Assembly: GCF_002797555.1 (NCBI RefSeq)
Contig: NZ_PGFA01000002.1
Coordinates: 248,001 to 312,000, forward strand
Direction of reading: 5' to 3'
Source: Hymenobacter chitinivorans DSM 11115
GTDB taxonomy: Bacteria > Bacteroidota > Bacteroidia > Cytophagales > Hymenobacteraceae
Length of the DNA: 64,000 bases
The first letter of the stretch is position 1; every line of letters begins with the position of its first letter. This document shows positions 1 through 10,250 of this stretch, piece after piece. The translations under genes and the position numbers were made by a program. The notes beneath the pieces were generated by a model. The model had not been told where the DNA came from, did not search any database, and worked only from the letters and a program-made list of their open reading frames with translations.

Positions 1-1
1 T

Positions 2-1537
2 CGGCAGAAGCTGGGCGAAGCTGAGGTAGCGCCCCGCATGCACCTCTGGGAGCAGATAGACCACGAGCTGCTGGTGCAGCAAAACGAGAGCTTCCGTCGC
101 CGCCTGGTGTGGCACCGCTGGGTGGCCGCGGCCTGCATTCTGCTGTTTTTGGGTGCCGGCAGCTGGCTGTTTGTGCGCCAGTCGAACCCTGCCGCGCCGC
201 TGGCCGGCACGGTGGCTACTGCCCCAACGCGGGCTTCTGCTACGACCCGTGCTGCTGCCCCCGCCGCTGCCGACCCGGCTTCGGATCTGTACTTAGGAGA
301 AGCGGCGGCCAACAGCCTCGCCGCCATGGTGGCCCAGCCCACGGAGGCTGACCTGGTTTCCGGAAACTCGTTGCCAGGTGCGCAGGCGGGGGCAGTTGGG
401 TCTACTGCTGGGTTATTTCCCGCCGGTCAGAATGCTCGTTCCCTTACCGGTTCTAAGGCGGCTTCCGGAAATTACGAGGCAGCTTCGGTCTTGTCGTTCG
501 ACGGCATCACAGGTGCTTCGGGGGGCTCATTTTACGACCGGGTGGTGGGTGCTTCGCGCAATTCGGCTGCCGGCGCCCCGGCTTGGCTGGCGGCCCTGAG
601 CAGCCATGCCGTTGCCCTACCGGGTCTGGCCGGCAGTAGCCGCCCCGATACGTTGAAGCCATCCTTGCCTGCTGCCCCTGCCACGGTGGCCGTGCAGCTG
701 CCCGCCGCGTTGCGGGACGAGCCCACGCCCGAAGCTACTCCCGCCCGCCCCAAGCGTTGGCGTCTGATGGGGGGCTACGCCGCTTCGGCCTACAACCCCA
801 ACATGACCTTCGCCGCCTCGCCAGCCACCGTGACCTATACCAACAGTATAGGAGGACCGGTAGCTGTCCGCTCCGTCAATACCTACGAGCAGGCTGCCAA
901 CGAATACCGGCAGAACCTGCGGCCTGGCTTTGCGCAGCGCGTGGCCCTCACGGCCAGCTACGTGGCCTCCAAGCACCTGACGGTAAGTACGGGCCTGGCC
1001 CTGGCCGAGCAGCGGGCCACTTCGCAAACGTCTTACTATTTCCTCGATGGGAAAATGCCTACGCCAGAACCCATTACGGCCAGTAAGGATCTTTCAACCA
1101 ATTCCCTGGCTCCCCCGCAGGCCGTGAAGCTGCGCACGGCCCAGTACCGCTACCGCACGGCTGGCATTCCGGTGAGCGTGCGGTACGGCTCGGCCAAGCC
1201 CGGCTGGTCGCTGTACGCCAAAGTGGGTGCTGCCGTCAACGTGCTGTTCAGTACTCACTCCGAGCTGGAAGGAGTGCCCGAAGCCACTACGAGCTATTCG
1301 CTTAAGTCGAGCAACTCGCCCTACCGCAAAGTGCAGGGCTCGGTCAACAGCGGAGCCGGAGTCCGGTTTCAGCCCGCCGCGGCACGGTGGAGCGTAGCCG
1401 TGGGCCCGACGGCCGAAGCCGGCTTGTCGACGCTGAATACGGACGCGGCACGCAGCGGCTACCAGGCCCGGCCCTACGCCGTGGGTATGGAGGCCAGCGT
1501 GGAGTTTGGCGGTAAAACGGCGGCGGTAGTCCGTTAG
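2..1537 (+). CDS. Outer membrane beta-barrel protein with N-terminal membrane anchor, 5'-truncated by the window edge
   Basis: The reading frame is open from the first bases, so the true start lies outside the window; the first ATG inside is at 38. The N-terminal part (residues 1-25 from that ATG) is charged and helical, followed by one hydrophobic segment at about 29-47. A long Ala/Ser/Pro-rich low-complexity linker then runs to about residue 230. The last 250 residues have alternating hydrophobic/polar strands with many Tyr and Gly, as in PorT-like outer membrane barrels. The architecture resembles Bacteroidota proteins encoded after ECF sigma factors, where a short cytoplasmic region precedes a transmembrane helix, but the sigma gene itself is not visible here. 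No enzyme motif is seen. The barrel assignment is by sequence texture, not by a specific motif. A lipoprotein gene follows 38 bases downstream. Confidence 0.6.
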   Translation, partial: RQKLGEAEVAPRMHLWEQIDHELLVQQNESFRRRLVWHRWVAAACILLFLGAGSWLFVRQSNPAAPLAGTVATAPTRASATTRAAAPAAADPASDLYLGEAAANSLAAMVAQPTEADLVSGNSLPGAQAGAVGSTAGLFPAGQNARSLTGSKAASGNYEAASVLSFDGITGASGGSFYDRVVGASRNSAAGAPAWLAALSSHAVALPGLAGSSRPDTLKPSLPAAPATVAVQLPAALRDEPTPEATPARPKRWRLMGGYAASAYNPNMTFAASPATVTYTNSIGGPVAVRSVNTYEQAANEYRQNLRPGFAQRVALTASYVASKHLTVSTGLALAEQRATSQTSYYFLDGKMPTPEPITASKDLSTNSLAPPQAVKLRTAQYRYRTAGIPVSVRYGSAKPGWSLYAKVGAAVNVLFSTHSELEGVPEATTSYSLKSSNSPYRKVQGSVNSGAGVRFQPAAARWSVAVGPTAEAGLSTLNTDAARSGYQARPYAVGMEASVEFGGKTAAVVR

Positions 1538-1575
1538 AAAGTAACCTGTTTATCTCACCTCATTTCCCTTATGCA

Positions 1576-1968
1576 ATGAAAGCTCTACTGTTTTTAGTAA
1601 GTGTCTGGGGATGCCTGGGCATGGTGCAGTGCCAGAAGGACGCCGTGGCGCCCGATGCGGAAACGGCCCCTGATACGGCCTCGGCCTGCGTTGATTCCCG
1701 GGCCCAGCCGCTGATTGATGAACTGCTGCGCACGCCCAAAGCCAACCCCGCCGGTGAAGTATGGCGCTACACCTGGGAAGGCCGGCCGGTGTTTCTGGTG
1801 AAATCGTTCCGGCCCGATGACTACCAAAAGGTATACGAAGTGACGAATGCGCAACTACAGTATGTGGGCGCACCCAGCGGCGGCATCACGGGCAAGGGCG
1901 ACGGCAAATGCCCGACCTTCTCCGCCCAGGCTACCAACGGCTGCCTGGTGTGGCGCGACAGCCGCTAA
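1576..1968 (+). CDS. Small secreted lipoprotein, possibly DUF6970-like
   Basis: This 130-residue protein begins with a short hydrophobic signal (residues 1-18) ending in a lipobox-like GMVQC, so Cys19 is the likely acylated residue and the protein is probably anchored in an outer or inner membrane. The mature part is compact, with conserved-looking features such as CVDSR near the start, a central EVWRYTWEG segment and two further Cys near the C-terminus (GDGKC and NGCLVW) that could form disulfides in the periplasm. I associate this pattern with the small DUF6970-type family of Hymenobacter relatives, from memory and with moderate certainty. It lies just after the beta-barrel gene and is closed by a strong terminator, so the two could be co-transcribed. 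Confidence 0.6.
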   Translation: MKALLFLVSVWGCLGMVQCQKDAVAPDAETAPDTASACVDSRAQPLIDELLRTPKANPAGEVWRYTWEGRPVFLVKSFRPDDYQKVYEVTNAQLQYVGAPSGGITGKGDGKCPTFSAQATNGCLVWRDSR

Positions 1969-1996
1969 GGGTACAGTACTGTGAGTGGTACCAGAG

Positions 1997-2029
1997 AAAA
2001 ACCTGTCTGATTTACGCAGACAGGTTTTT
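1997..2029 (+). terminator. Rho-independent terminator after the lipoprotein gene
   Basis: A perfect stem ACCTGTCTG / CAGACAGGT with a 7-base loop is flanked by AAAA on the left and TTTTT on the right, extending the pairing to 13 bp. It lies 28 bases after the stop codon at 1968 and can terminate in both directions. Confidence 0.85.
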
Positions 2030-2102
2030 CTGTTTCCGAAGAAACCTACCTTGCGGCAATGGAGTTATCCTAGGCTGTCTTAGCTGTCACCTCATTGCCT
2101 GA

Positions 2103-4136
<2,034 letters not shown>

Positions 4137-4160
4137 GCCTGGCCAGTACTCGGCCAACAC

Positions 4161-4201
4161 AACCGGCCCCGGTAGTCAGCGCCTGACTATTGGGGTCGGT
4201 T
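4161..4201. terminator. Bidirectional hairpin between uvrB and the YetF-like gene
   Basis: Nested pairing: outer arms AACCGGCCCC (4161-4170) and GGGGTCGGTT (4192-4201), with one G-U pair, and inner arms TAGTCAG (4173-4179) and CTGACTA (4183-4189). It sits between two convergent genes; the stop codon of the minus-strand gene (4187-4189) is inside the stem. Confidence 0.55.
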
Positions 4202-4747
4202 TGTGTTTAATGTGGCTTCTGCTCCCTGCTTCGCTGGGCCGGGCTTGGGCTTTTTCTTGACCACGCTGATGTGGCCGTTGCGCTCCAGATACACCTGGTC
4301 GATGCCTTCGAGGGAGGCGCGGTGCCCGCCGTGGCGCAGGCCCTCGAGCAGGTCGTTGTGGCTAATGCTGGCCCGGCGCATGTTGTCCTCGCAGTAGCGC
4401 CCGTCCTTGACCAGTTGAACGGGCGCACCTTTGATGAGGCGGCCAATAAACTTGCTGCGAAAAGCGGCCCAGGCCAGCAGGCGGTGCAGCAGCACCAGCA
4501 CTGCACTGGCCAGCAGCGTGGCCCCAAACGGCGAGGCCGCCACAATGGCCCGGCTCAGCACGGCTCCCAGAATAATTTTGAGTACCATGTTGAAGGCGCT
4601 GCTGCTGGCAAACGTCCGCTTGCCCGAGAGCCGCAGCAGCGCCAGGGCCACCAGAAATACCACCACGGCCCGGGCGCACATCTGCCCGGCGGTGATGCTG
4701 TGCGAGTCGGCCTCCAGGCCTAACAGTTCGTGCCAAAGGTCTTCCAT
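4187..4747 (-). CDS. YetF/DUF421-family membrane protein
   Basis: The start is placed at ATG 4747 (MEDLWHELLGLE); the open frame extends further upstream but that part overlaps the pyrophosphatase gene and has no protein-like texture. The 186-residue product has three hydrophobic segments in the first 95 residues, followed by a soluble domain with VQLVKDGRY, ISHNDLLEGLR and a terminal VYLERNGHISVV. This order (membrane helices, then a small DUF421 alpha/beta domain ending in an ERNG-ISVI strand) is characteristic of YetF-like proteins, whose biochemical role is not established. It begins 7 bases after the ppa stop and is probably co-transcribed with ppa. The C-terminal 25 residues are Lys/Pro/Ala-rich and probably disordered. 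Confidence 0.8.
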   Translation of the reverse strand: MEDLWHELLGLEADSHSITAGQMCARAVVVFLVALALLRLSGKRTFASSSAFNMVLKIILGAVLSRAIVAASPFGATLLASAVLVLLHRLLAWAAFRSKFIGRLIKGAPVQLVKDGRYCEDNMRRASISHNDLLEGLRHGGHRASLEGIDQVYLERNGHISVVKKKPKPGPAKQGAEATLNTNRPQ

Positions 4748-4754
4748 GCGTGAG

Positions 4755-5297
4755 TCAGGGCGCTGCTTTGCGGAAAGCTTGCTGGGCGTGCTCCACCAAC
4801 GTGCGGGCTCGTTTGGCCCCCACCCGGCGCACGGGCACAAACTGCCGGCCGGCCGCCTCATTATACGAGCGGAAGAAATGCTCGATTTCCTGTAGCAACT
4901 GAGCCGGCAAATCGGTGGTGTCGTGCAGGTGCTGGTGCTGGCGGCTGCTGGCCGATACGGCCAGCAGCCGGTCGTTGCGCTCCGTGTGGCCGTTCTCGGT
5001 TTGCTCGGCTTCAATGGCCCCAATCAGGCGGGCTTCGAGCAGGCAGCCGGCAAAAGCGGGAGCATCCATGAGCACCAGCACGTCGAGCGGGTCGCCGTCG
5101 GGGCCCAGGGTGGAGGGTACGAAGCCGAAATCGTAGGGGAAGCTGGAGCCCTCGGGCAAGGTGCCTTTGAGCTTGAAAAGCTGCGTTTCGGGGTCGTAGG
5201 CAAACTTGTTGCGGCTGCCCTTGGGCGTTTCAATAACCACGTGCAGGTGGCCCGAGGGCTGATGCCAGGCGGGCAGGGAAAACAAGGCTGAATTCAT
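4755..5297 (-). CDS. ppa: Inorganic pyrophosphatase (family I)
   Basis: The enzyme hydrolyses pyrophosphate to two phosphates, pulling biosynthetic reactions forward in the cytoplasm. The 180-residue protein contains the family I signature DGDPLD at residues 67-72, whose acidic residues bind Mg2+, preceded by FPYDFGFVPST, where Tyr and Lys/Arg contact phosphate. Early KGSRNKFAYDPE also fits the family. The sequence is more divergent than the common bacterial enzyme in its C-terminal half. It is followed at 7 bases by the YetF-like gene on the same strand. Confidence 0.9.
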   Translation of the reverse strand: MNSALFSLPAWHQPSGHLHVVIETPKGSRNKFAYDPETQLFKLKGTLPEGSSFPYDFGFVPSTLGPDGDPLDVLVLMDAPAFAGCLLEARLIGAIEAEQTENGHTERNDRLLAVSASSRQHQHLHDTTDLPAQLLQEIEHFFRSYNEAAGRQFVPVRRVGAKRARTLVEHAQQAFRKAAP

Positions 5298-5434
5298 CGG
5301 CGGCAGGGTAGGAGGAGTGCTTATACTGCCGCCGAATCAGGAAGTTGTTAGCGTTGAGCTGGAAACTAAGCACAGTTCAGCGCAAACTGCTATTTTGCTC
5401 GCCTCATTCATCTATCTACCCTTTTTCACGCTTT

Positions 5435-5818
5435 ATGCAGTCACGTTTTACCCGCATCGCCTTCCTGCTCGCTTTGTTGGTGCTGCCCCTGTTGCCGCAC
5501 CGGGCCGCCGCGCAGGCCGGCAAGTACACCTACATGCAGATGACCACCATTGAGTCAGTAATTGCCGGCGGCATGGGCCGCTCGAAGGTTTCGTTTACGC
5601 CCGAGTTTAAGGGGGCCAAAGAAGCTCCCCTGGAAAACCTGTTCAGCCTCACCGGCCTGAACATGGGCAATCTGCGCGGCAACGAGGAAGCCATCAACTC
5701 CTACATGCAGAAGATTTCCGACGACGGCTGGGAGCTGGTTACCTCCGTGCCCCTGACGTACTCCTTGCAGGGCAGTGGCCTGTTCATGACCCGCTATATT
5801 TTCCGCAAGGCCAAGTAG
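5435..5818 (+). CDS. Secreted DUF4177-like small protein
   Basis: The start is chosen at ATG 5435, where a good signal peptide begins (basic FTR, then a long Leu/Ala stretch to RAAAQ); the frame upstream lacks signal character. The mature part of about 100 residues starts with KYTYMQMTTIES and ends with an ISDDGWELVTSVPLTYS segment followed by a beta strand FMTRYIFRKAK. The motif of a two-strand sheet with an intervening DGWELV is typical of DUF4177-type domains, whose role is unknown. A strong terminator follows at 14 bases, so the gene is probably monocistronic. Confidence 0.65.
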   Translation: MQSRFTRIAFLLALLVLPLLPHRAAAQAGKYTYMQMTTIESVIAGGMGRSKVSFTPEFKGAKEAPLENLFSLTGLNMGNLRGNEEAINSYMQKISDDGWELVTSVPLTYSLQGSGLFMTRYIFRKAK

Positions 5819-5831
5819 CAGCGTATAGCCG

Positions 5832-5871
5832 CAAAAAAGGCCCCGGACGTGCGCGTCCGGGGCCTTTTTGC
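5832..5871. terminator. Strong bidirectional terminator
   Basis: GC-rich stem CCCCGGACG / CGTCCGGGG continued by AAAAAAGG / CCTTTTT on the outside, with a 4-base loop. It separates the DUF4177-like gene from the convergent cupin gene. Confidence 0.88.
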
Positions 5872-5889
5872 TTATAACGGGAAATGGGC

Positions 5890-6393
5890 CTAGCGGCCGA
5901 AATCGTCCTGCACGCGCACGATGTCGTTTTCGTCGGAAGGCTGCTGGGCGTCGGTGTGCTGCCAGATTTCGGCAATCATACCCCAGTCGTCGAGGCCCAC
6001 GAGGCGGTGCCGCTCGCCCTGGCGCAGCATGATGGTCTGGCCCGGGCCGTGGGTTTGCAGCGGGCCTTCCTCATCGGTGGCGCTGGTGATAATGCCCACT
6101 GTGCCACGCACCACCTTCCAGATTTCGGCCCGGCGGTGGTGGTACTGCCACGACAGGCGCTGGTGGGGCGCTACGAGCAGAATCTTGGGGCTGAGCTTGC
6201 CCGAAATGCGCAGCTGCTCCACTGGCAGGCCGCCGAAGTAGGTATCGGCAAACTGCTGGGCCTGGTCTTCGCTGAGCACGAAAAAACCGCCCCAGGGCCG
6301 GGTCTGGTCCCGCTGCATAATGCCAAACCCCTGGGTGTGGAGCTGCTGCTGGGTTTGCTCGAAGAGCTGTTGTTTGGACAAATCGGGGCTCAT
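5890..6393 (-). CDS. Cupin-fold protein, mannose-6-phosphate isomerase type II-like
   Basis: The 167-residue protein has a single cupin barrel. Recognisable parts are the N-terminal RPWGGFFVL strand, KILLVAPHQRLSWQYHHRR (the metal-binding HH pair of cupin motif 1), EIWKVVRGTVGII, and the later GQTIMLRQGERHRLVG, whose His-Arg-Leu belongs to cupin motif 2. This matches the C-terminal isomerase domain of ManC-type mannose-6-phosphate isomerases, in which Zn-type metal-binding His and Glu residues line the barrel. As a free-standing domain it may act on a phosphosugar, but the substrate cannot be read from the sequence. The next gene upstream on the same strand is a LacI-type regulator, a frequent partner of sugar genes. 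Confidence 0.72.
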   Translation of the reverse strand: MSPDLSKQQLFEQTQQQLHTQGFGIMQRDQTRPWGGFFVLSEDQAQQFADTYFGGLPVEQLRISGKLSPKILLVAPHQRLSWQYHHRRAEIWKVVRGTVGIITSATDEEGPLQTHGPGQTIMLRQGERHRLVGLDDWGMIAEIWQHTDAQQPSDENDIVRVQDDFGR

Positions 6394-6492
6394 ACGCGGA
6401 AAGGGAGAGTAGTGCGGAAAGAAGGGCTAGGGCTGAAAAATACAAGAATTGCCGGGAATAACCCAAACTCGGCAGCAAAGAAAAACCGGTGG

Positions 6493-7548
6493 CTAGCGGG
6501 CTTCCTTGGGTTCCTGGGAGCGGTGCAACGACGAGTCGCGGATGATGAGCTCGGGCTTGAGCATGAGGTGGGGCGGCTCGTAGGCGGGGCCCCGCTTGAG
6601 CAGCTGCAGAAACAGGCGCACCGCAGTTTCACCCATCTGCTCGGCCCGCTGGTCAACCACCGTCATCTGGGGCTGGGTCATGGTCGTGAAGGGCTCGTTG
6701 CTGAAGCAGGCCAGGGCAATATCCTGGGGCACGCGCAGCTGTTTTTCACGCAGCACCTCCAGGGCACCCACCGAGGGAATGGCGTAGGCGGCAAAAATCC
6801 CGTCGAGCGGGGGCTCCAGGGCCAGCAGGTGCTGCATGCCCAGGCGGCCGGCCTCGTGGGTCAGGGCCGGCAACGCGTACACCCAGTCTTCCTCGAAGGG
6901 CAGGCCGTGGTCGGCCAGGGCCGCCTTGTAGCCCAGAAACCGGTTGCGGCTGGTATTCAGGTGCTGGGGCCCGGCCAGGTGCACAATGCGGCGGCAGCCC
7001 TGCTCGATGAGGTGGCGCACCGACTGATACGCGCCCTGAAAGTCGTCGAGGATGACGGCCATACTGCGCGGCAAATCCGGCACCCGGTCGAAAAATACCA
7101 GCGGGGTGCCCTGCTGCCGCACTTGTTCGAAGTGCTGCATGTCGTCGTAGGTCGTGGCCGACACCGACACCAGGATGCCTTCGACCTGGGCCGCCAGCAG
7201 GGCCTCGATGTTGCGCTGCTCGCGCTTCAGGTCTTCGTTGCTCTGGCAGAGCAGCACGTTGAAGCCTTCCCGGGTGGCCACTTTCTCGATGCCATTCATG
7301 ACGGCCGGAAAAAAGTAGCCTTTGATGTGGGGCACTATTACGCCCAGGGTTTTGCTGTGGCCCCGGCGCAGGGCGGCGGCCAGCTGGTTGGGGCGGTAAT
7401 TGAGCTCCTGGGCCGCCTGCCGCACCCGCTCCTTAGTCGTTTCGCTGATGTCGTGGTGGTCGGCCAGGGCCCGGGATACGGTGGAGGCCGAAACGCCCAG
7501 GTGCTGGGCCAGGTCCCGGAGTGAAGTTTGCTGTTTTTTGATGGCCAT
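6493..7548 (-). CDS. LacI-family transcriptional regulator
   Basis: A DNA-binding repressor/activator of the LacI/GalR type. From ATG 7548 (MAIKKQQTSLRDL) the first 60 residues form the helix-turn-helix and hinge: LRDLAQHLGVSASTVSRALAD is followed by YRPNQLAAAL. The rest is a periplasmic-binding-like effector domain with IPHIKGYFFPAVMNGIE, VFFDRVPDL and a terminal LIIRDSS. An in-frame ATG 24 bases earlier (7572) is possible, but the sequence there is not conserved in character. It lies 99 bases before the cupin gene on the same strand, suggesting control of sugar metabolism. A second LacI-type gene is divergent, 230 bases away. Confidence 0.88.
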   Translation of the reverse strand: MAIKKQQTSLRDLAQHLGVSASTVSRALADHHDISETTKERVRQAAQELNYRPNQLAAALRRGHSKTLGVIVPHIKGYFFPAVMNGIEKVATREGFNVLLCQSNEDLKREQRNIEALLAAQVEGILVSVSATTYDDMQHFEQVRQQGTPLVFFDRVPDLPRSMAVILDDFQGAYQSVRHLIEQGCRRIVHLAGPQHLNTSRNRFLGYKAALADHGLPFEEDWVYALPALTHEAGRLGMQHLLALEPPLDGIFAAYAIPSVGALEVLREKQLRVPQDIALACFSNEPFTTMTQPQMTVVDQRAEQMGETAVRLFLQLLKRGPAYEPPHLMLKPELIIRDSSLHRSQEPKEAR

Positions 7549-7724
7549 GGGTTCTGACGGAAGAAAAGGCAAGGGAAATCCGACTAGTTCTTAGGGCCGG
7601 GCGGGTTGGCCTGGGTGCCAAAATAGCCCGCCGAAGCCGCATTTGCAGCATCTATTTTCATACCGCCAAGCCAGCCAGGGCCGCCGCCACCCGCATTCGG
7701 GGTAGTCTTCGGGCCCTAGCGTAG

Positions 7725-7753
7725 TTGAGCTAAATAGGTTTATCCTACTTTTG
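7725..7753 (+). promoter_or_regulatory. Bacteroidota-type promoter for the LacI-type gene at 7779
   Basis: TTG at 7725-7727 and TACTTTTG at 7746-7753 with an 18-base spacer match the -33/-7 consensus of Bacteroidota sigma-A. The start codon is 25 bases downstream. Confidence 0.5.
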
Positions 7754-7778
7754 GGCCTCAAATTCAGAAAATGCCGCC

Positions 7779-8831
7779 ATGGCCAGCAAGGTGAAAAAAC
7801 GCACGTTGATCAACGATATAGCCAGTCACCTGCAGGTGTCCATTGCCACCGTATCGTTGGTATTGAACGGCAAAGCCAAGCAAAGCCGCATCAGCGACGC
7901 GGTGGCCCAGCGGGTGCTGGCCTACGTGGAGGAGGTCGGCTACAAGCCCAATCAGCTGGCCAAAAGCCTGCGCACCGGCAAAACCCACGTCATTGGACTG
8001 GTGGTGGAAGATATTTCCAACCCGTTTTTCGCCACCGTAGCTTGGCTGATTGAAAAGCAGGCCTTCGAGCGGGGTTACCGCATTATTTACTGCAGCACCG
8101 ACAACGACCCGGCCAAGACCCGGGAGCTGATTTCCATGTTTCAGGAGCGGCACGTCGACGGCTTCATCATCGTGCCCTCCGAGGGTATTGAGAAGGAGGT
8201 CGGCGCCATCCTGCGGGAGCACACGCCCACCGTGCTCTTCGACCGGCTCCTGCCCGCTTTGCCCACCAATTACGTCGTGGTGGACGGCGCCCAGGGCACC
8301 TACGCGGCTGCTGGCCACCTGCTGGAGCAGGGCTACCGCCACATTGCCTTTGTCACCACCGACTCCCAGCAAACCCAGATGGAAGAGCGCCTGCGCGGCT
8401 ACACCCGGGCCCTGCACGAGCACAACCTGACCCCGCTGGTGAAGCGCGTGACGGTAACCAAGGAAACAGAGAAATTAGTGGCCGACATCCAGGAGTTCAT
8501 TCAGCACACGACTCCCTGCGACGCCATAATCTTCGCCACCAACTACCTGACCATTTACGGCCTAGAGGCCATCAACCACCTGCAGCGCCGTATTCCGGCC
8601 GACCTGGCCATTATTTCCTACGACGACCACGACCTGTTCCGGCTCTATTCCCCGGCCATTACCGCCATTGCCCAGCCGGTCGAAAGCATTGCCAAAAACG
8701 TCATCGACATCCTGCTCCAGGAGCTGCAGCACCCCACCGAGCCCGTGGCCGAGCCTGCCTACCAGGTGGTGCTACCCACCGAGTTGCTTATTCGCTGCTC
8801 GTCCCTGCGCCAGGGCAGACAGCCGGAGTAA
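7779..8831 (+). CDS. LacI-family transcriptional regulator
   Basis: The 350-residue protein has an N-terminal helix-turn-helix (TLINDIASHLQVSIATVSLV) and the hinge-helix segment YKPNQLAKSLRTGKT, followed by a sugar-binding-type effector domain: VIGLVVEDISNPFF, PTVLFDRLL, GYRHIAFVTTD and the late DLAIISYDDHD strand. LVLNGKAKQSRIS in the first domain is a longer turn than usual but common in Bacteroidota members. Target genes are not adjacent: the divergent neighbour is another LacI-type regulator and the downstream neighbour is a convergent HxlR gene. The two regulators have clearly different sequences and are not a recent duplication. Confidence 0.88.
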   Translation: MASKVKKRTLINDIASHLQVSIATVSLVLNGKAKQSRISDAVAQRVLAYVEEVGYKPNQLAKSLRTGKTHVIGLVVEDISNPFFATVAWLIEKQAFERGYRIIYCSTDNDPAKTRELISMFQERHVDGFIIVPSEGIEKEVGAILREHTPTVLFDRLLPALPTNYVVVDGAQGTYAAAGHLLEQGYRHIAFVTTDSQQTQMEERLRGYTRALHEHNLTPLVKRVTVTKETEKLVADIQEFIQHTTPCDAIIFATNYLTIYGLEAINHLQRRIPADLAIISYDDHDLFRLYSPAITAIAQPVESIAKNVIDILLQELQHPTEPVAEPAYQVVLPTELLIRCSSLRQGRQPE

Positions 8832-8855
8832 GACGGCCCCCGCTACTGTCGGCCG

Positions 8856-9278
8856 TTAGTCAGCGCCCAGCGCCGCCGGTTGGGCGGCTTTAGCGGTTTG
8901 GTCCCAGTGCTGCTGCACGCTGGGGAAGCTGACTTCGACCCAGTCGGCCAGGGCCCGTACTTTCTGGGCGGCCTGCTGGCCCAGGGGCGTCAGGCTGTAT
9001 TCCACGTGGGGCGGCACTACCTCGTAGGCCACGCGGCGCACCAGGCCGTCGGCTTCGAGCCACTGCAGGGTTTGGGCCAGCATCCGCTCACTTACGCCGT
9101 CAATTTGGCGCCGCAACTCACTAAAACGCCGGGTTTCTCCATCCAATACCATCAGGGCCAGCACGCCCCAGCGGCTGGTAATGTGCTTGAGCACCGTGCG
9201 CGACGGGCAGCCGGCTGAGAGTAGGTCGCCGCGCTGCAGCTTGTCGGTGAGGGAGAAGGGAGGAGCAATTTTTTTCAT
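8856..9278 (-). CDS. HxlR-family winged-helix regulator
   Basis: The start is placed at ATG 9278 (MKKIAPPFSLTDKL); the frame continues upstream through the operator but lacks protein character there. The 140-residue protein has the family's N-terminal Cys (C24 in GCPSRTVL), then the winged helix: HITSRWGVLALMVLDG, RRFSELRRQIDGVSERML, TLQWLEADGLVRR and the wing VVPPHVEYSLTPLG. HxlR proteins such as YodB and QorR sense electrophiles or redox state through the N-terminal Cys and repress oxidoreductase genes. A quinone-reductase-like gene is divergently encoded across a matching palindrome, so it very probably is its target. Auto-regulation is likely. Confidence 0.9.
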   Translation of the reverse strand: MKKIAPPFSLTDKLQRGDLLSAGCPSRTVLKHITSRWGVLALMVLDGETRRFSELRRQIDGVSERMLAQTLQWLEADGLVRRVAYEVVPPHVEYSLTPLGQQAAQKVRALADWVEVSFPSVQQHWDQTAKAAQPAALGAD

Positions 9279-9314
9279 ACTTACCTTTCTGTGCGTACTT
9301 ACTTTGCGTAAGTA
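9278..9314. promoter_or_regulatory. HxlR operator: palindrome plus extra half-site
   Basis: A 7-bp inverted repeat TACTTAC-TTTGC-GTAAGTA occupies 9296-9314. The same half-site TACTTAC recurs at 9278-9284, 18 bases away, overlapping the hxlR-type start codon. The arrangement between a regulator and its divergent target suits cooperative binding and auto-repression. Confidence 0.68.
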
Positions 9315-9321
9315 TACCACC

Positions 9322-9329
9322 TACTTTTG
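9322..9329 (+). promoter_or_regulatory. -7 element of the oxidoreductase promoter
   Basis: TACTTTTG matches the Bacteroidota -7 consensus. A TTTG at 9303-9306 lies inside the palindrome with a short 15-base spacer, so a bound HxlR dimer would cover the promoter. The ATG is at 9358. Confidence 0.45.
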
Positions 9330-9357
9330 TTTCGTTCCTCATTTAATCGACGAAACC

Positions 9358-10200
9358 ATGAAAATTGCCATCACCGGGGCCACGGGCCAGCTCGGCCGCC
9401 TCGTTATCGAAAAACTCCAAGCCAAGGTAGCCGTCGACCAAATCGTGGCCCTGGTTCGCAACCCGGCCAAAGCCACCGACCTGGGCGTCGAGGTCCGGGA
9501 AGCCGATTACAGCCAGCCCGCCACGCTCAGTACAGCCCTGGCCGGCGTGGATACGCTCCTGCTAATTTCCTCGAGCGAAGTCGGGCAGCGGGCCACCCAG
9601 CACCGCAACGTTATTGCGGCCGCCAAGCAGGCTGGCGTCACGCGCGTGGTGTATACCAGCGTGCTGCACGCCGATTCGTCGCCGCTGAGCCTGGCTGAAG
9701 AGCACCGCGCCACGGAAGCCGACCTGAAATCCTCGGGCCTGACGTATACCCTGCTGCGCAATGGCTGGTACACGGAAAACTATACCGGCTCGGTGCAAGG
9801 GGCCGTGGCCGGTGGAGCTTTTATCGGCAGCGCCCGGGAGGGTCGGATTTCCTCGGCCACCCGCGCTGATTTTGCCGAGGCCGCTGTAGCAGTACTCACT
9901 GGCCCTGGCCACGAAAACAAAACCTACGAGCTGGCCGGCGACGAGTCGTACACCCTGGCCGAGCTGGCGGCGGAAATTTCGCGCCAAACCGGCAAGGACA
10001 TTCCCTACCGTGACCTTCCCGTGGCTGATTACGCGGCGGCCCTCACCGGCTTCGGCGTGCCCGAGGGCTTCGCGCACGGTATTGCCAGCTGGGATGCTGA
10101 CGCCGCCACTGGGGCCCTGTTTGATGACAGCCATCGGCTTTCCCAGCTGATTGGCCGCCCCACGACGCCGTTGGCCACGGCCGTTGCCGCCGCGCTATAG
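9358..10200 (+). CDS. NAD(P)H:quinone oxidoreductase type 2-like, NmrA/SDR fold
   Basis: The 280-residue product starts at MKIAITGATGQLG, with the dinucleotide-binding GATGQLG at residues 7-13, and continues with VALVRNPAKA, YTSVLHADSSPLSLAEEH and LLRNGWYTENY. This matches the QorB/YtfG group of atypical short-chain reductases, which reduce quinones with NADPH in the cytoplasm; the E. coli member has a similar length. The annotated start could be extended upstream in frame, but that would run through the operator and promoter. The divergent HxlR-type regulator and the palindrome at the promoter indicate induction by electrophiles or quinones, as in the known YodB/QorR pairs. A terminator-like hairpin follows. 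Confidence 0.86.
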   Translation: MKIAITGATGQLGRLVIEKLQAKVAVDQIVALVRNPAKATDLGVEVREADYSQPATLSTALAGVDTLLLISSSEVGQRATQHRNVIAAAKQAGVTRVVYTSVLHADSSPLSLAEEHRATEADLKSSGLTYTLLRNGWYTENYTGSVQGAVAGGAFIGSAREGRISSATRADFAEAAVAVLTGPGHENKTYELAGDESYTLAELAAEISRQTGKDIPYRDLPVADYAAALTGFGVPEGFAHGIASWDADAATGALFDDSHRLSQLIGRPTTPLATAVAAAL

Positions 10201-10250
10201 CAGCATTGATAGAAAGAATAGGGTAGGCAGTAAAACGCTTGGTCCTAAAA

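Noticed and set aside
5884..7524. 546-codon plus-strand open frame
   Set aside because: It covers the complement of the cupin and LacI-type genes, which have clear domains; the translation is a GC-bias shadow.
6493..8831. Recent duplication of the two LacI-type genes
   Set aside because: They share the family fold only; helix-turn-helix and effector sequences differ throughout.
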